Shown here piece after piece: positions 49,474 through 58,746 of a stretch of 64,000 nucleotides of DNA. The position numbers were made by a program, and so were the translations under genes. Numbering within the stretch: position 1 is the stretch's first letter; the number at the start of each line of letters is the position of its first letter. The notes beneath the pieces are model-generated. The model did no database searches. It saw nothing but the letters and a program-made list of their open reading frames with translations, and was not told the DNA's origin. The stretch is from Actinocorallia populi. Lineage in GTDB: Bacteria > Actinomycetota > Actinomycetes > Streptosporangiales > Streptosporangiaceae. The stretch covers positions 496,001 to 560,000 of the forward strand of contig NZ_PVZV01000005.1 of the NCBI RefSeq assembly GCF_002995495.1. The letters run 5' to 3'.

Positions 49474-50694
49474 TCAGGACAGGCGCTCGAGGATGAGCGC
49501 CATGCCCTGGCCGCCCGCGGCGCACATGGTGACCGCGCCGAGCCGCCCGTCGCGGTGCCGCAGGCCGTTGACGAGCGTGGTGGTCAGACGGGCGCCCGTC
49601 ATGCCGAAGGGGTGGCCGAGGGCGATCGCGCCGCCGTGGACGTTGACCCGGTCGAGGTCCAGGCCGAGGTCGTCGCAGGCGGGCAGCACCTGGGCGGCGA
49701 ACGCCTCGTTGATCTCGACGAGGTCGAGGTCGCGGGCGGTCAGTCCCGCGTGCTCCAGGGCGCGTCCCATGGCCTCGGTCGGGCCCAGCCCCATGATCTC
49801 CGGGGACAGCGCGGAGACGCCGGTGGCGAGGATCCTCGCCAGAGGCGTCAGGCCGAGGTCGCGGGCGCGCACGTCCGACATGACGACCAGGGCCGCCGCG
49901 CCGTCGTTCAGCGGGCAGCAGTTCGCCGCCGTGACGGTGCCGTCGGGCCGGAAGACGGGCTTGAGGGACGACACCGATTCGACGGTCACCCCGGCGCGCG
50001 GGCAGTCGTCGCGGTCGACGACGCTGCCGTCGGGCAGCGTGACCGGGGTGATGTCGAGGTCGAAGAAGCCGTCGGCGAGCGCCTTCTCGGCCAGGTTCTG
50101 GCTCCGGACGCCGAACTCGTCCTGCCGCTGACGGCTCACCTTCTTCAGCTGCGCGACGTTCTCGGCCGTCTGGCCCATGGCGATGTAGGGGTCGGGCAGT
50201 TCGCCTGCCGTGCGCGGGTCCGTCCAGGGGGCGGTTCCGGCGACGGTCCTGGCCTGCGACCTGGCCTCGGCCTCGGTGTAGCGCGGGTTGCGGGTGTTCT
50301 CCATCCCGTCCGACTTGCCGAAGCCGTAACGCGAGACGCACTCCACCCCGGCCGAGACGAAGACGTGGCCCTCGCCGGCCTTGATGGCGTGCAGCGCCAT
50401 CCGCGTGGTCTGGACGCTGGAGGCGCAGTAGCGCTGCACCACGGTGCCGGGGACGTTGTCGAGGCCCACGCCGATGGCGGCCTGCCGGGCGAGGTTGTAT
50501 CCCTGCTCCCCGGCGGGCTGCGCGCAGCCCACCATGATGTCGTCGAGGGAAGCGGGGTCGAGCGCGGGGACCTGCTCGAGCGCGGCGGTGACCATCTGGA
50601 CCAGCAGGTCGTCGGCGCGCATGTCCTTCAGCGAGCCCTTGTACGCCCGGCCGATGGGGGAGCGGGCCATCGCCACGATGACTGCCTCGGGCAT
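49474..50694 (-). CDS. Acetyl-CoA acyltransferase (thiolase)
   Basis: A 406-residue thiolase. Cys90 (QRYCASSVQ) is the acylated Cys, GHPFGMTGAR holds the catalytic His, and CAAGGQGMA the second Cys. VEINEAFAAQ is the conserved NEAF block. The start is ATG 50694 after GGAGG. It cleaves 3-ketoacyl-CoA in the steroid side chain (FadA5 type) or in ring C/D breakdown. It is divergent from echA20 across a KstR2-like site. A second thiolase, nearer to FadA6 by context, is at 62942. Confidence 0.92.
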   Translation of the reverse strand: MPEAVIVAMARSPIGRAYKGSLKDMRADDLLVQMVTAALEQVPALDPASLDDIMVGCAQPAGEQGYNLARQAAIGVGLDNVPGTVVQRYCASSVQTTRMALHAIKAGEGHVFVSAGVECVSRYGFGKSDGMENTRNPRYTEAEARSQARTVAGTAPWTDPRTAGELPDPYIAMGQTAENVAQLKKVSRQRQDEFGVRSQNLAEKALADGFFDLDITPVTLPDGSVVDRDDCPRAGVTVESVSSLKPVFRPDGTVTAANCCPLNDGAAALVVMSDVRARDLGLTPLARILATGVSALSPEIMGLGPTEAMGRALEHAGLTARDLDLVEINEAFAAQVLPACDDLGLDLDRVNVHGGAIALGHPFGMTGARLTTTLVNGLRHRDGRLGAVTMCAAGGQGMALILERLS

Positions 50695-50760
50695 GTCTAC
50701 CTCCAGAACGATGCGGCGCACCGGTCTTCTTCCAGGGCGCCGGGTGGTGTTACGCTACCT

Positions 50761-50774
50761 AACAAACATTTGGT
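50761..50774. promoter_or_regulatory. KstR2-like 14-mer between thiolase and echA20
   Basis: AACAAACATTTGGT fits AnCAARnnYTTGnT fully; it is inside a longer symmetric stretch with CTACC at 50755-50759 and GGTAG at 50772-50776. Confidence 0.75.
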
Positions 50775-50821
50775 AGACAACTTCCGGACGCATGCCGGAA
50801 CGCAGGAGAGAAGGGCAGAGC

Positions 50822-51580
50822 ATGGGCATCACCTCCGTCACAGAGGACGGGATCCACGTCGTCACGATGGACTTCCCGCCGGTCAATGCACTGCCCGTCG
50901 CGGGATGGAAGGACCTGGCCGAGGCCGTCACCGAAGCCGGCCGGGCGGAGGGCGTCCGCGTCGTGGTGCTCCGGGCCGAAGGGCGCGGTTTCAATGCCGG
51001 AGTCGACATCAAGGAGCTCCAGCAGAAGCCCGGCTTCGACGCGCTCCTCGAGGTGAACCGCGGCTGTTACGCGGCCTTCAAGGCGATCTACGAGTGCGCC
51101 GTCCCGGTCGTCGCCGCGGTGCAGGGCTTCTGCCTCGGCGGCGGAGTCGGCCTCGTCGGAAACTCCGACACCATCGTGGCGAGCGAGGACGCCTACTTCG
51201 GGGTGCCTGAAGTCGACCGGGGTGCTCTGGGCGCGGCGACTCACCTTTCCCGCATGGTGCCCCAGCACCTGCTGCGCACGCTCTACTACACCGGCCGCAC
51301 CATCCCCGCCCGGCAGCTGGTGGGCTACGGCTCCGTCCTCGAGGTGGTGCCGCGGGAGCAGCTCGATGAGGCGGCCCTGACCGTGGCGCGCGAGATCGCC
51401 GCCAAGGACACCGCGGTGGTCCGCGCGGCCAAGGAGGCGCTCAACGGCATCGACCCGGTCGACGTCAACCGCTCGTACCGCTTCGAGCAGGGCTTCACCT
51501 TCGAACTGAGCCTCTCCGGCGTCGCCGACCGGCACCGCGACGCGTTCGTCGCCACGGGCAAGCCGCTGGCCGCGGGCTGA
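50822..51580 (+). CDS. echA20: Enoyl-CoA hydratase-family ring-opening hydrolase, EchA20-like
   Basis: A 252-residue crotonase-fold protein. FNAGVDIKEL is the first oxyanion-hole segment and GFCLGGGVGLVGNSD the second, followed by FGVPEVDRGALGAATHLSR, a block typical of EchA20. EchA20 hydrolyses ring D of the HIP-derived CoA intermediate HIEC-CoA. The length is close to Mycobacterium EchA20 (about 247). The ATG at 50822 follows GGAGAGAAGGGC. The KstR2-like site is 47 nt upstream and an SDR gene follows after 15 nt. Confidence 0.85.
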   Translation: MGITSVTEDGIHVVTMDFPPVNALPVAGWKDLAEAVTEAGRAEGVRVVVLRAEGRGFNAGVDIKELQQKPGFDALLEVNRGCYAAFKAIYECAVPVVAAVQGFCLGGGVGLVGNSDTIVASEDAYFGVPEVDRGALGAATHLSRMVPQHLLRTLYYTGRTIPARQLVGYGSVLEVVPREQLDEAALTVAREIAAKDTAVVRAAKEALNGIDPVDVNRSYRFEQGFTFELSLSGVADRHRDAFVATGKPLAAG

Positions 51581-51595
51581 GCGGGGGATCGCGAA

Positions 51596-52390
51596 ATGGC
51601 ACTGGAGATCGATCTGTCGGGCCGCGTCGTCCTGGTGACGGGAGGCGCGCGCGGGGTCGGAGCGGGGATCGTGCGGACCTTCCAGGAGGCCGGGGCTGTC
51701 GTCGAGATCTGCGGTCGTACGTCGCCCGGACCGGAGGGGGACGGCCCCGCGCCCAGGTTCAGCCAGGTGGACGTGCGGGAGGAGGAGCAGGTCCGGCGCT
51801 GGGTGAACGAGGTCGCCCAGCGGCACGGCCGCATCGACGTGGCGGTGAACAACGCCGGGGGAGGACCCTTCACCGGATTCGCCTCCGCCTCGCCGCGCTT
51901 CCACCGGAGGATCACCGATCTCAACTTCCTCTCGGCGGTGTTCGTCTCCCAGTTCGTCTTCCCGGTCATGAACGCCCGGGAGGAGGGCGGCTCCGTCGTG
52001 AACATCACATCGATCAGCGCCCGCCGTCCCAGCCCCGGGACGGCGGTGTACGGCGCGGCCAAGGCGGCCCTGGAGAGCCTCACCAGGAGCCTGGCCGTCG
52101 AGTGGGCGCCGCGGGTGAGGGTCAATGCCGTCAGTTGCGGCCTTGTGGAGACCGAGGGGTCCGCCGACCACTACGGCGGCCCCGAGCAGCAGGCGAGGGT
52201 GGCCGCGACCATCCCGCGCGGAGTGTTCGCCCGACCGGAGGAGGTCGGAGCCGCCTGCGTCCTGCTCGCCTCGCCGCTCGCCTCGCACATCAGCGGCACC
52301 GTGCTCAACGTGGACGGCGGCGGTGAGTGGCCCGCGTTCCTGCAGCACGCGCCGGGCACCGAGAAACTGCCGGGACAGGCCCCCGTGTGA
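51596..52390 (+). CDS. SDR of the HIP regulon (Rv3548c/Rv3549c type)
   Basis: A 264-residue SDR with TGGARGVG, NNAGGGPFTGF, SISARRPSPG and YGAAKAA. It directly follows echA20, as do SDR genes beside echA20 in Mycobacterium (Rv3548c, Rv3549c). The start is ATG 51596, 15 nt after the previous stop. The exact step is unknown. Confidence 0.85.
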   Translation: MALEIDLSGRVVLVTGGARGVGAGIVRTFQEAGAVVEICGRTSPGPEGDGPAPRFSQVDVREEEQVRRWVNEVAQRHGRIDVAVNNAGGGPFTGFASASPRFHRRITDLNFLSAVFVSQFVFPVMNAREEGGSVVNITSISARRPSPGTAVYGAAKAALESLTRSLAVEWAPRVRVNAVSCGLVETEGSADHYGGPEQQARVAATIPRGVFARPEEVGAACVLLASPLASHISGTVLNVDGGGEWPAFLQHAPGTEKLPGQAPV

Positions 52391-52394
52391 TGGT

Positions 52395-52428
52395 CCGTGC
52401 GGCCGCGCCCCGATGCGCGGCCGCACGG
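52395..52428. terminator. Bidirectional hairpin terminator
   Basis: CCGTGCGGCCGCGC (52395-52408) pairs with 52415-52428; 6-nt loop. It lies between convergent SDR and fadD3. Confidence 0.87.
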
Positions 52429-52430
52429 CC

Positions 52431-54068
52431 TCAGCCCTCCGACGGCCGCGCACCCAGCTCCGCCTTGAGGATCTTGCCGCTCGCGTTACGCGGTAGCGCT
52501 TCCACAAAGAAGACTTCGCGGGGCACCTTGAAGTTCGCCAGCCGGTTCCTGCAGTGGGCTATGACGGCGCGGGGATCGGGCGCGGCACCGGGCCGGGGGA
52601 CGACGTAGGCCATCGCGACCGCACCGAGCCGCGTGTCCGGCCCGGCCACGACGGCGGCCTCGGAGACGTCCGGATGGGACGTCAGGGCGCCCTCCACCTC
52701 GGCGGGGTAGACGTTGAACCCGCCCACGGTGAACATCTCCTTGAGCCGGCCCGTGAGCTTCAGGCAGCCGTGCTCGTCGAGGCGGCCGATGTCGCCGGTG
52801 TGGAACCAGCCGTCCTCGTCGATCGCGGCGCGGGTGGCCTCCTCGTCCTCGAAGTAGCCGAGCATCACGTTGCGGCTCCGTACGAGGATCTCCCCGTCCG
52901 CTCCGACGGGAACCTCCGAGCCGTCGGCGATGTCGACGAGACGGAGCTCGACGCCGTCGACCGCCGGTCCGGTCGTCTCCTCCACATGCGCGGGATCTTC
53001 ATCGGGCCGGGAACGGCTCACCATGACGCATTCGGTGAGTCCGTACGCCTGGGCCACCTCGGCGAATCCGAGTTCCTCGCGCATCCTGTGGAACAGCGCA
53101 TCGGGCACCGTGGCCGCCCCGGCGGTGGCGAAACGCAGCGAGGAGAGGTCGTGATCGTCCAGGCGCGGGTGGTCGAGGAGCGTGGTGAAGATGGTGGGGG
53201 CGCCCGGGAGAACGGAGATGCGCTCGTTCTGGACGAGTTCCAGGAGCCGGTCGGCGTCGAAGGCGGCAACGGGGTAGATCGTCGAGCCCGAGCCCAGCGC
53301 GGCGAGGAAACCCGCCTTGTAGCCGAAGCTGTGGAAGAACGGGTTGACCAGCGCGTACCTGTCCTGCGGGGTCAGTTTCGCGCCGGAGGCCCAGATCCGT
53401 GCCACGTCGACCGTCTGGCGGTGGGCGCTCATGACGCCCTTGGGGAGGCCGGTCGTGCCGGAGGTGAAGAGGATGTCGCACACGTCGTCGGGCCGCACCT
53501 TCTCGGCGGCGGCCCTGGCGGCCTCGGCGGAGACCTCCTCGGCCCGGGCCAGGAAGGCCTCCCAGCTGATCGCTCCCTCCGGCGTGCTCCTCCAGGGCTC
53601 ACCGGCGGGGGGAACATCCACCACGGCGCCGAGGTGGGGCAGGCCGGGTACGGGACCGGTGGACTCCCCGCCTTCGTGTTCGGCCGCCGCGGCCCGTAGC
53701 ATGCCGAGGAAGTCATTGCCGAGGAAGCCGTTCGAGGTGATCAGTACGCAGGCGCGGGATCTCGCCAGGATGGCGGCCGCCTCGTGCCCGCGGTACCGGG
53801 TGTTGAGCGGCACGACGGAGGCGCCGGCCGACAGTGCGCCCAGCAGGGCGACGACGAACTCCGCCCGGTTCGGCATCCAGATCGCCACGCGGTCTCCGGG
53901 GCTCAGGCCGAGGGCCAGGTGGGAGCGCGCGACCCGCTCGGCGAGTTCCGCGAGCTCCCGGTAGTCCAACCGGACGTCCCCGTCGACGACGGCGGGGCGG
54001 GAGCCGAACCGCAGGGCGGCACCGCGCAGCAGGGCCGGGACGGTCGTTCCGGGTTCGAAGGTGTGCAT
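52431..54068 (-). CDS. fadD3: HIP-CoA ligase FadD3-like acyl-CoA synthetase
   Basis: A 545-residue ANL-family enzyme. The AMP/phosphate loop is TSGTTGLPKG, the YGLTE block is present, GWFHTGDIG is the A8 region and the C-terminal Lys is in NASGKILK. FadD3 activates the propionate side of HIP, the C/D ring product left by HsaD, to HIP-CoA, which is also the effector of KstR2. Here it is divergent from the kstR2-like gene with a KstR2-like box 16 nt upstream, supporting the assignment. Confidence 0.88.
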   Translation of the reverse strand: MHTFEPGTTVPALLRGAALRFGSRPAVVDGDVRLDYRELAELAERVARSHLALGLSPGDRVAIWMPNRAEFVVALLGALSAGASVVPLNTRYRGHEAAAILARSRACVLITSNGFLGNDFLGMLRAAAAEHEGGESTGPVPGLPHLGAVVDVPPAGEPWRSTPEGAISWEAFLARAEEVSAEAARAAAEKVRPDDVCDILFTSGTTGLPKGVMSAHRQTVDVARIWASGAKLTPQDRYALVNPFFHSFGYKAGFLAALGSGSTIYPVAAFDADRLLELVQNERISVLPGAPTIFTTLLDHPRLDDHDLSSLRFATAGAATVPDALFHRMREELGFAEVAQAYGLTECVMVSRSRPDEDPAHVEETTGPAVDGVELRLVDIADGSEVPVGADGEILVRSRNVMLGYFEDEEATRAAIDEDGWFHTGDIGRLDEHGCLKLTGRLKEMFTVGGFNVYPAEVEGALTSHPDVSEAAVVAGPDTRLGAVAMAYVVPRPGAAPDPRAVIAHCRNRLANFKVPREVFFVEALPRNASGKILKAELGARPSEG

Positions 54069-54083
54069 GATCTTCCTTCTTTG

Positions 54084-54097
54084 ACCAAATGTTTGTT
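54084..54097. promoter_or_regulatory. KstR2-like 14-mer between fadD3 and kstR2
   Basis: ACCAAATGTTTGTT fits AnCAARnnYTTGnT fully. It sits between the divergent starts of fadD3 (54068) and the TetR gene (54159), so it can serve repression and autoregulation. Confidence 0.78.
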
Positions 54098-54158
54098 TGG
54101 TATGATGGCCGGACGGTCGTGCGTCCGGTACGGCCCTTCGGCGGAGAGGGAGGCCCTC

Positions 54159-54785
54159 ATGGGGGTGGCGAGGTCGCGTGGAACGGCCGCGAAGGACGAG
54201 GCGGCCGACGCCAGGCGCAACCGGCGCGAACATCTCCTGGAGGCCGCGGTCGAGCTCTTCGCGACCAAGGGCTACGCCGCGACGACGATGCGCGACATTG
54301 CCGACGCGTCGGGCATCCTGGCGGGAAGCATCTACCACCACTTCGCCTCCAAGGAGGCGATGCTCGACGAGATCCTCCGCGGGTTCCTCGTTCGCCTCCA
54401 CGAACGCTTCGCCGCCGCCGAGAAGGCCGGCGACGATCCGCGCAAGACGCTCAGCCAACTGGTCAGGATCTCCTTCCTCAGCATCCACGAGTCCCCGCAC
54501 GCGGTCGCGGTGTATCAGAACGAGACCGGCAGCGACGTCCTTCGCAAGGAGGCGTTCGCCTACGTCGGCGACTACGGCAACCGCATCGAGCAGGTCTGGC
54601 TCCGCGTGCTGACCGCGGGACAGATGTCCGGGATGGTCCGGCCGGACTTCGACGTGAAGGTGGGCTACCTCTTCATCCGCGACGCCATCTGGTCCGCGGT
54701 GCGCTGGTACCGGCCCGGAGGCCAGATGAGTCCGGAGAGCCTCGCCGAGCAGTACCTCGGCCTGCTCTACAAGGGCCTGGACTGA
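54159..54785 (+). CDS. kstR2: TetR-family regulator, KstR2-like
   Basis: A 208-residue TetR protein. The helix-turn-helix is REHLLEAAVELFATKGY ... IADASGILAGSIYHHFASKEAM, close to mycobacterial KstR2. The start at 54159 follows GAGGGAGG; earlier in-frame ATGs at 54102 and 54105 overlap the operator. KstR2 represses the HIP genes and is released by HIP-CoA. Its surroundings (fadD3, ipdAB, echA20, fadE genes) are those of KstR2, and four matching boxes are in the window. Confidence 0.87.
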   Translation: MGVARSRGTAAKDEAADARRNRREHLLEAAVELFATKGYAATTMRDIADASGILAGSIYHHFASKEAMLDEILRGFLVRLHERFAAAEKAGDDPRKTLSQLVRISFLSIHESPHAVAVYQNETGSDVLRKEAFAYVGDYGNRIEQVWLRVLTAGQMSGMVRPDFDVKVGYLFIRDAIWSAVRWYRPGGQMSPESLAEQYLGLLYKGLD

Positions 54786-54815
54786 GAGGCGGCCGCCTGA
54801 GGGGCGGCCGCTCTC
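54784..54815. terminator. Bidirectional hairpin terminator
   Basis: GCGGCCGCC (54789-54797) pairs with 54803-54811, and GAGA/TCTC flanks extend it after a bulge. It lies between convergent kstR2 and ipdB. Confidence 0.8.
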
Positions 54816-54829
54816 AGGCGGCGCCTCGC

Positions 54830-55585
54830 TCAGGCCGGGACTTCTCGGGAACGCAGGGACTTCGGGTCGATGACCTCGCGGATCAGCCGCAGTTCCTCGG
54901 AGGTCGGCGTACGGGTCTCCACGGCGTCCGTCCCGTCCAGGTCGAAGCCGGTGCTGCGCTGCACCTCCTCGACGGTGACGCCGGGATGCACGGACCTGAT
55001 CCGCAGCCGGCCGTCGGGCCCGTAGTCCAGGACGGCCAGGTCGGTGATGACGACTCCGAGGTCGTGGAACCGCAGGGCCGCGCCCCCGTTCGCCCGCGCC
55101 CGGTCGTTGCCGACGCCCGAGACGACGTCGACCTTCTCGACGAAGACCCTGCTCGAGTGCCGGGAGACCCAGTAGTTCGTCCGGTGGTTCACGGTGTTGC
55201 CCGGCGCGCCGCGGACGCCGATCAGCTGCCGCTTCGGCTGCCGCCAGTCGCCGATGCAGGAGATGTTCTGGTTGCCGTACCGGTCGAGCTGGCTCGCCCC
55301 CATCATGCTCCGGCGGCGGCCGGACTGCAGGATGTCGAAGATGCTGCTGAACGGGGCCCAGGCCTCGACCACCCCTCCGTCGGCGGCGGTCTTGCCCAGC
55401 GGCGCGGGTTCGCTCATGAAGAACGCCTCGCCGTCGGACAGCACGAGGTCGGGGGAGTGGGTCAGCCGCGCCAGACGGGCGCTGAGCGCCGGGACGGTCC
55501 CCACCGCGTGCGCCAGCACCTCCCCGGCGTTGCGCCAGGAGTCGGAGGCGGCGACGACGCAGACTTCTGCTCGGGTGAACTCCAT
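54830..55585 (-). CDS. ipdB: COCHEA-CoA hydrolase beta subunit IpdB
   Basis: A 251-residue protein of the class I CoA-transferase beta type. The family's catalytic Glu is replaced in this group, which works as a hydrolase. SGRRRSMMGASQLDRYGNQNIS and RGAPGNTVNHRTNYWV are typical IpdB segments. With IpdA it opens ring C of COCHEA-CoA. It follows ipdA by 2 nt. Confidence 0.9.
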   Translation of the reverse strand: MEFTRAEVCVVAASDSWRNAGEVLAHAVGTVPALSARLARLTHSPDLVLSDGEAFFMSEPAPLGKTAADGGVVEAWAPFSSIFDILQSGRRRSMMGASQLDRYGNQNISCIGDWRQPKRQLIGVRGAPGNTVNHRTNYWVSRHSSRVFVEKVDVVSGVGNDRARANGGAALRFHDLGVVITDLAVLDYGPDGRLRIRSVHPGVTVEEVQRSTGFDLDGTDAVETRTPTSEELRLIREVIDPKSLRSREVPA

Positions 55586-55587
55586 GG

Positions 55588-56457
55588 TCAGGCACTCCTC
55601 GTTCCGGTGCTGGCGAAGTCGGCGACGGCGGCCTGGTACCCGCTCTCGTCCCCTCGCAGGTAGGCCTCCTCGAAGCGGCTCCAGGACTCGGGGTCCTTGG
55701 CGGCGGCTGCGTACTCCCGCTGGAACGCCTCATCGCGGTCGTAGTCGGGGACGCAGGAGGTGAAATGGGCGCCGTGAGGCGTCTCGATCACACCGTCGAC
55801 GTACATCCGCCGGATGAGGAGGGATTGGAAGGGCGCCTCGCGCAGCCGCTCGGTCGGGACGATCTCCTCGCAGCTGAGGTAGCAGCGGTCGGCGGCCATG
55901 GAGTACAGGTCGTCGAAGTACGGGTCGGGGCCGAGGTACTGGCCGTTGCCCGCGGCGTCGGCGCGGTTGAGGTGGATCAGCGCGACGTCCATGCGCAGCG
56001 CCGGCATCGCCACGTACTCCTCCCCGTCGTCGTAAGGGGAGGTGACGGTGCGAAGCCCGGGGTTCATGGTGAGGACGTCGGAGGCGAGGCCCGCCCGCGT
56101 GGGCAGGAACGACAGCCGCTGGGCCGCCGCCTTCAGGCCCGCCACGAACATGCCTTCGTCGTACTCCGCGATCTCCACCGAGCCGCTCTCCCTGGCCGCC
56201 CGGAAGTGGGGGTCCAGCGGGATGCTGTCCAGCGAGACGAAGCCGTAGGCCACCTTGCGCACCTTCCCCGCGGCGCAGAGCAGCCCGACGTCGGGCCCGC
56301 CCAGGCTCACGACCGTCAGGTCGGTGACGTCGGTGCGCAGCAGCGCGCGGACGAGCGCCATGGGCTTGCGCCGGGAACCCCAGCCGCCTATGCCCACGGT
56401 CATCCCCGACTCGATCGTGGAGGCGAACTCCTCCACGGACATCGTCTTGTCACTCAA
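55588..56457 (-). CDS. ipdA: COCHEA-CoA hydrolase alpha subunit IpdA
   Basis: A 289-residue class I CoA-transferase-like alpha subunit. The start is set to the TTG at 56457, in front of SDKTMSVEEF, because GAGAGGAG lies about 8 nt upstream; the ATG at 56547 adds 30 residues without a ribosome binding site. GMTVGIGGWGSRRKPMALVRALL holds the CoA-binding glycine-rich loop, and AEYDEGMFVAGLKAAAQRLSF follows. It forms a heterotetramer with IpdB. A poorly conserved KstR2-like site is 109 nt upstream. Confidence 0.9.
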   Translation of the reverse strand: MSDKTMSVEEFASTIESGMTVGIGGWGSRRKPMALVRALLRTDVTDLTVVSLGGPDVGLLCAAGKVRKVAYGFVSLDSIPLDPHFRAARESGSVEIAEYDEGMFVAGLKAAAQRLSFLPTRAGLASDVLTMNPGLRTVTSPYDDGEEYVAMPALRMDVALIHLNRADAAGNGQYLGPDPYFDDLYSMAADRCYLSCEEIVPTERLREAPFQSLLIRRMYVDGVIETPHGAHFTSCVPDYDRDEAFQREYAAAAKDPESWSRFEEAYLRGDESGYQAAVADFASTGTRSA

Positions 56458-56565
56458 CGAGGTGACTCCTCTCCCCGGCACGGGATCCGCGCCGGACACG
56501 GAAGCGTTGCCGACGAACGGCTTGATTGCGAAAAAACGCTCCGGCATCCTGAACCGACAGTATGC

Positions 56566-56583
56566 ACCAAACGGTCATTTGTT
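56566..56583. promoter_or_regulatory. Degenerate KstR2-like site before ipdAB
   Basis: ACCAAACGGTCATTTGTT has two outward half-sites (ACCAAA and TTTGTT) but a wrong inner half. In 14-mer form only the right half fits. Confidence 0.4.
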
Positions 56584-56607
56584 TGAAGAAGGGCGGGGTG
56601 GTGCACC

Positions 56608-57738
56608 TCAGCCCCTGTCGGTGGCGAGGCCCAGGTGCTCGAAGTACCTGCGGCGGTGCTCATGCGGCTGCCCGAACAACTGCGACATCGCGTGGGCCCG
56701 CTTGAACAGCAGTTGCGCGTCGTGCTCCCAGGTGATGGCGATGCCGCCGTGCAGCTGGACCGTCTCCCCGGCCACCGTGTTGAGCGCGTCGGAGCACCAC
56801 GCCTTCGCCGTGGCCGCCCGTTCCCGCAGGTCCGGGGCGCCCTGGGCGGCGGACCAGGCCGCGGCCCAGGAGAGGGTCCGTGAGGTCTCGACGTGGACCA
56901 GCATGTCGGCCATCCGGTGCTTGAGCGCCTGGAAGGAGCCGATCTGGCGGCCGAACTGCACGCGCTCCCCGGAGTACCGGACCGTCATGTCGAGTCCGCG
57001 CTGCGCGGCGCCCACCTGGAGCGCGGTGACGGCGACGGCCGCCACGTCGTGGAGCTCGCCGAGCAGGTCACCGGCGTCCGCCGTGAGAGGCCGCGCGGGC
57101 GCGGAGTCGAGATCGACGCGGGCGAACCGCAGGGTGACGTCCAGAGCGGGAGTGGACTGCCGCCGCACCCCGGCCGAGGCGGGATCGACCTCGTACAGCC
57201 CGACCGTGCCGGCGTCGTTCCGGGCGACGACGAGCAGGACGTCGGCGGTGGCCCCGTCGAGCACCAGGTGGGCCGAGCCGGTCAGCACCGGATCGCCGCC
57301 CCCGGGGTGCGAGGCGTGGACGTCGGAGCGGTCGCGGTGCCAGCCTCCGTCGGCCGACGCCCAGGCGAGCGCGGCCGACGTCGTGCCTTCCGCGATGCCG
57401 GGGAGCAGGCGCGCGCAGGCTTCGGTGTTCCCGGAGCGCAGGAGGGCCTGCGCTCCGAGCACGGCGGAGCCGAGCAGCGGGGACGGCACCAGGGCGTATC
57501 CGAGCTGCTCGAGGACGACGTGCGTCTCGAAGAGCGTGAAGCCCGCGCCGCCGTACTCCTCGGGGATGGCGAGCGCCGCCGCCCCGATCTGCTCGCAGAG
57601 GGTCGACCACAGCCCGGGATCGTGGCCGAGCCCGCTCCGCGCGGCCTCGCGCACGGAGGCGCTGTCGGCGCGCCGGTCGAGCAGGGCGCGGACGGTGGCG
57701 GCGAGTTCGGTCTGCTCATCGCTCAGGGCGAAGAACAC
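56608..57738 (-). CDS. Acyl-CoA dehydrogenase, FadE33-like by position
   Basis: A 376-residue acyl-CoA dehydrogenase-fold protein, GTG start at 57738 with GAGGAGG upstream. IPEEYGGAGFTLFE, QFGRQIGSFQALKH and VAGETVQLHGGIAITWEHD are family blocks. The usual catalytic Glu region is not clear, as in subunits of alpha2beta2 steroid-type dehydrogenases. It ends a four-gene run (echA-fadE-fadE-fadE) whose order matches Mycobacterium fadE31-fadE32-fadE33. Confidence 0.83.
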   Translation of the reverse strand: MFFALSDEQTELAATVRALLDRRADSASVREAARSGLGHDPGLWSTLCEQIGAAALAIPEEYGGAGFTLFETHVVLEQLGYALVPSPLLGSAVLGAQALLRSGNTEACARLLPGIAEGTTSAALAWASADGGWHRDRSDVHASHPGGGDPVLTGSAHLVLDGATADVLLVVARNDAGTVGLYEVDPASAGVRRQSTPALDVTLRFARVDLDSAPARPLTADAGDLLGELHDVAAVAVTALQVGAAQRGLDMTVRYSGERVQFGRQIGSFQALKHRMADMLVHVETSRTLSWAAAWSAAQGAPDLRERAATAKAWCSDALNTVAGETVQLHGGIAITWEHDAQLLFKRAHAMSQLFGQPHEHRRRYFEHLGLATDRG

Positions 57739-57747
57739 ATGCCCTCC

Positions 57748-58746
57748 TCATGCGGTCGTGGCGGTGATGGCGGCGAGCACCCTGCCGCGGTGGAAGGCAG
57801 GGGTGCCCCAGGCCGTGACCAGGGCTCGGATCTTGTTGATCCACAGGCCGAGGTCGTACTCCTCGGTGTAGCCGATCGCCCCGTGCGTCTGGAGCGCGAT
57901 GCGGGAGGCGAGGTAGGCGGCCTCGGCGGAGGCGACCTTGGCGGCCGAGACGTCGCGGGGGGCGTCGGCGCTCCCGGTGGCGAGCGAGACGGCGGCGCCG
58001 TAGACCAGCGGGCGGGCGAAGTCGAGGGCGACCCTGACGTCGGCGAGCATGTGCTTGAGCGCCTGGTACTCGCCGATGACCCGGCCGAACTGCCGGCGGG
58101 TCCCGGCGTACTCCACGGAGGTGGCCAGCGCCCGTTCTCCGGCGCCGAGCAGCTGCGCGGAGCAGGCCAGCGCGGCGGTGTCCAGCGCCTCCGCCACGAC
58201 GGCGGCGTCGAGCCGGACGAGCTCCTCTCCGGGCAGGACTTCGAACAGCCTCCGCGATCGGTCTACGGACACCCGCAGCTCACCCGCCGCCGCGGTGGAC
58301 AGCGCCGCTCCGTCGAGGCGGAGCACCACCTGGGCGGCGTCGGCGTCGAGGGCGAACGGTGTCGCCGGGGGAGCCGCGACGGTGACGATCGCCGCCCCGT
58401 CCGCCAGGCCCTCCAGCGCGGGCAGGGCAGGTGCCGCGTCACCTGCCGCGGCGAGCAGCGCCGGGGCGAGGACCACCGACTCGACGTACGGGCCGGGCAC
58501 GAGGTGGCGGCCCAGCGCCTCGAAGGCGACCACCACGTCGACGGGTCCGGCGGAGAGGCCGCCGTGCTCCTCGGGGACGCGCAGCGCGGTCACGCCGACC
58601 TCCGCCAGCCGCCGCCACAGGTCGAGCCCGCCGGAGAGGTCGCCCTCGGCCCAGCTCCGCGAGACGGAGGGGACCTCCGCCTTGCCCAGCAGGTCGTCGA
58701 GCGCCTCGGCGAAGCCGCGGTGCTCGTCGGTCAGAGCGAATCTCAT
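57748..58746 (-). CDS. Acyl-CoA dehydrogenase, FadE32-like by position
   Basis: A 332-residue protein, shorter than typical ACADs (about 380) as FadE32 is. VPEEHGGLSAG, QFGRVIGEYQALKHMLADV and LQTHGAIGYTEEYDL are recognisable. The ATG overlaps the stop of the upstream fadE (ATGA), suggesting that the two subunits are made in equal amounts as a heteromeric enzyme. Confidence 0.83.
   Translation of the reverse strand: MRFALTDEHRGFAEALDDLLGKAEVPSVSRSWAEGDLSGGLDLWRRLAEVGVTALRVPEEHGGLSAGPVDVVVAFEALGRHLVPGPYVESVVLAPALLAAAGDAAPALPALEGLADGAAIVTVAAPPATPFALDADAAQVVLRLDGAALSTAAAGELRVSVDRSRRLFEVLPGEELVRLDAAVVAEALDTAALACSAQLLGAGERALATSVEYAGTRRQFGRVIGEYQALKHMLADVRVALDFARPLVYGAAVSLATGSADAPRDVSAAKVASAEAAYLASRIALQTHGAIGYTEEYDLGLWINKIRALVTAWGTPAFHRGRVLAAITATTA

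Noticed and set aside
52431-55733. A 1100-codon frame extending fadD3 upstream
   Set aside because: The extension runs antisense through kstR2 and ipdB. The true fadD3 start is 54068, with a ribosome binding site and typical length.
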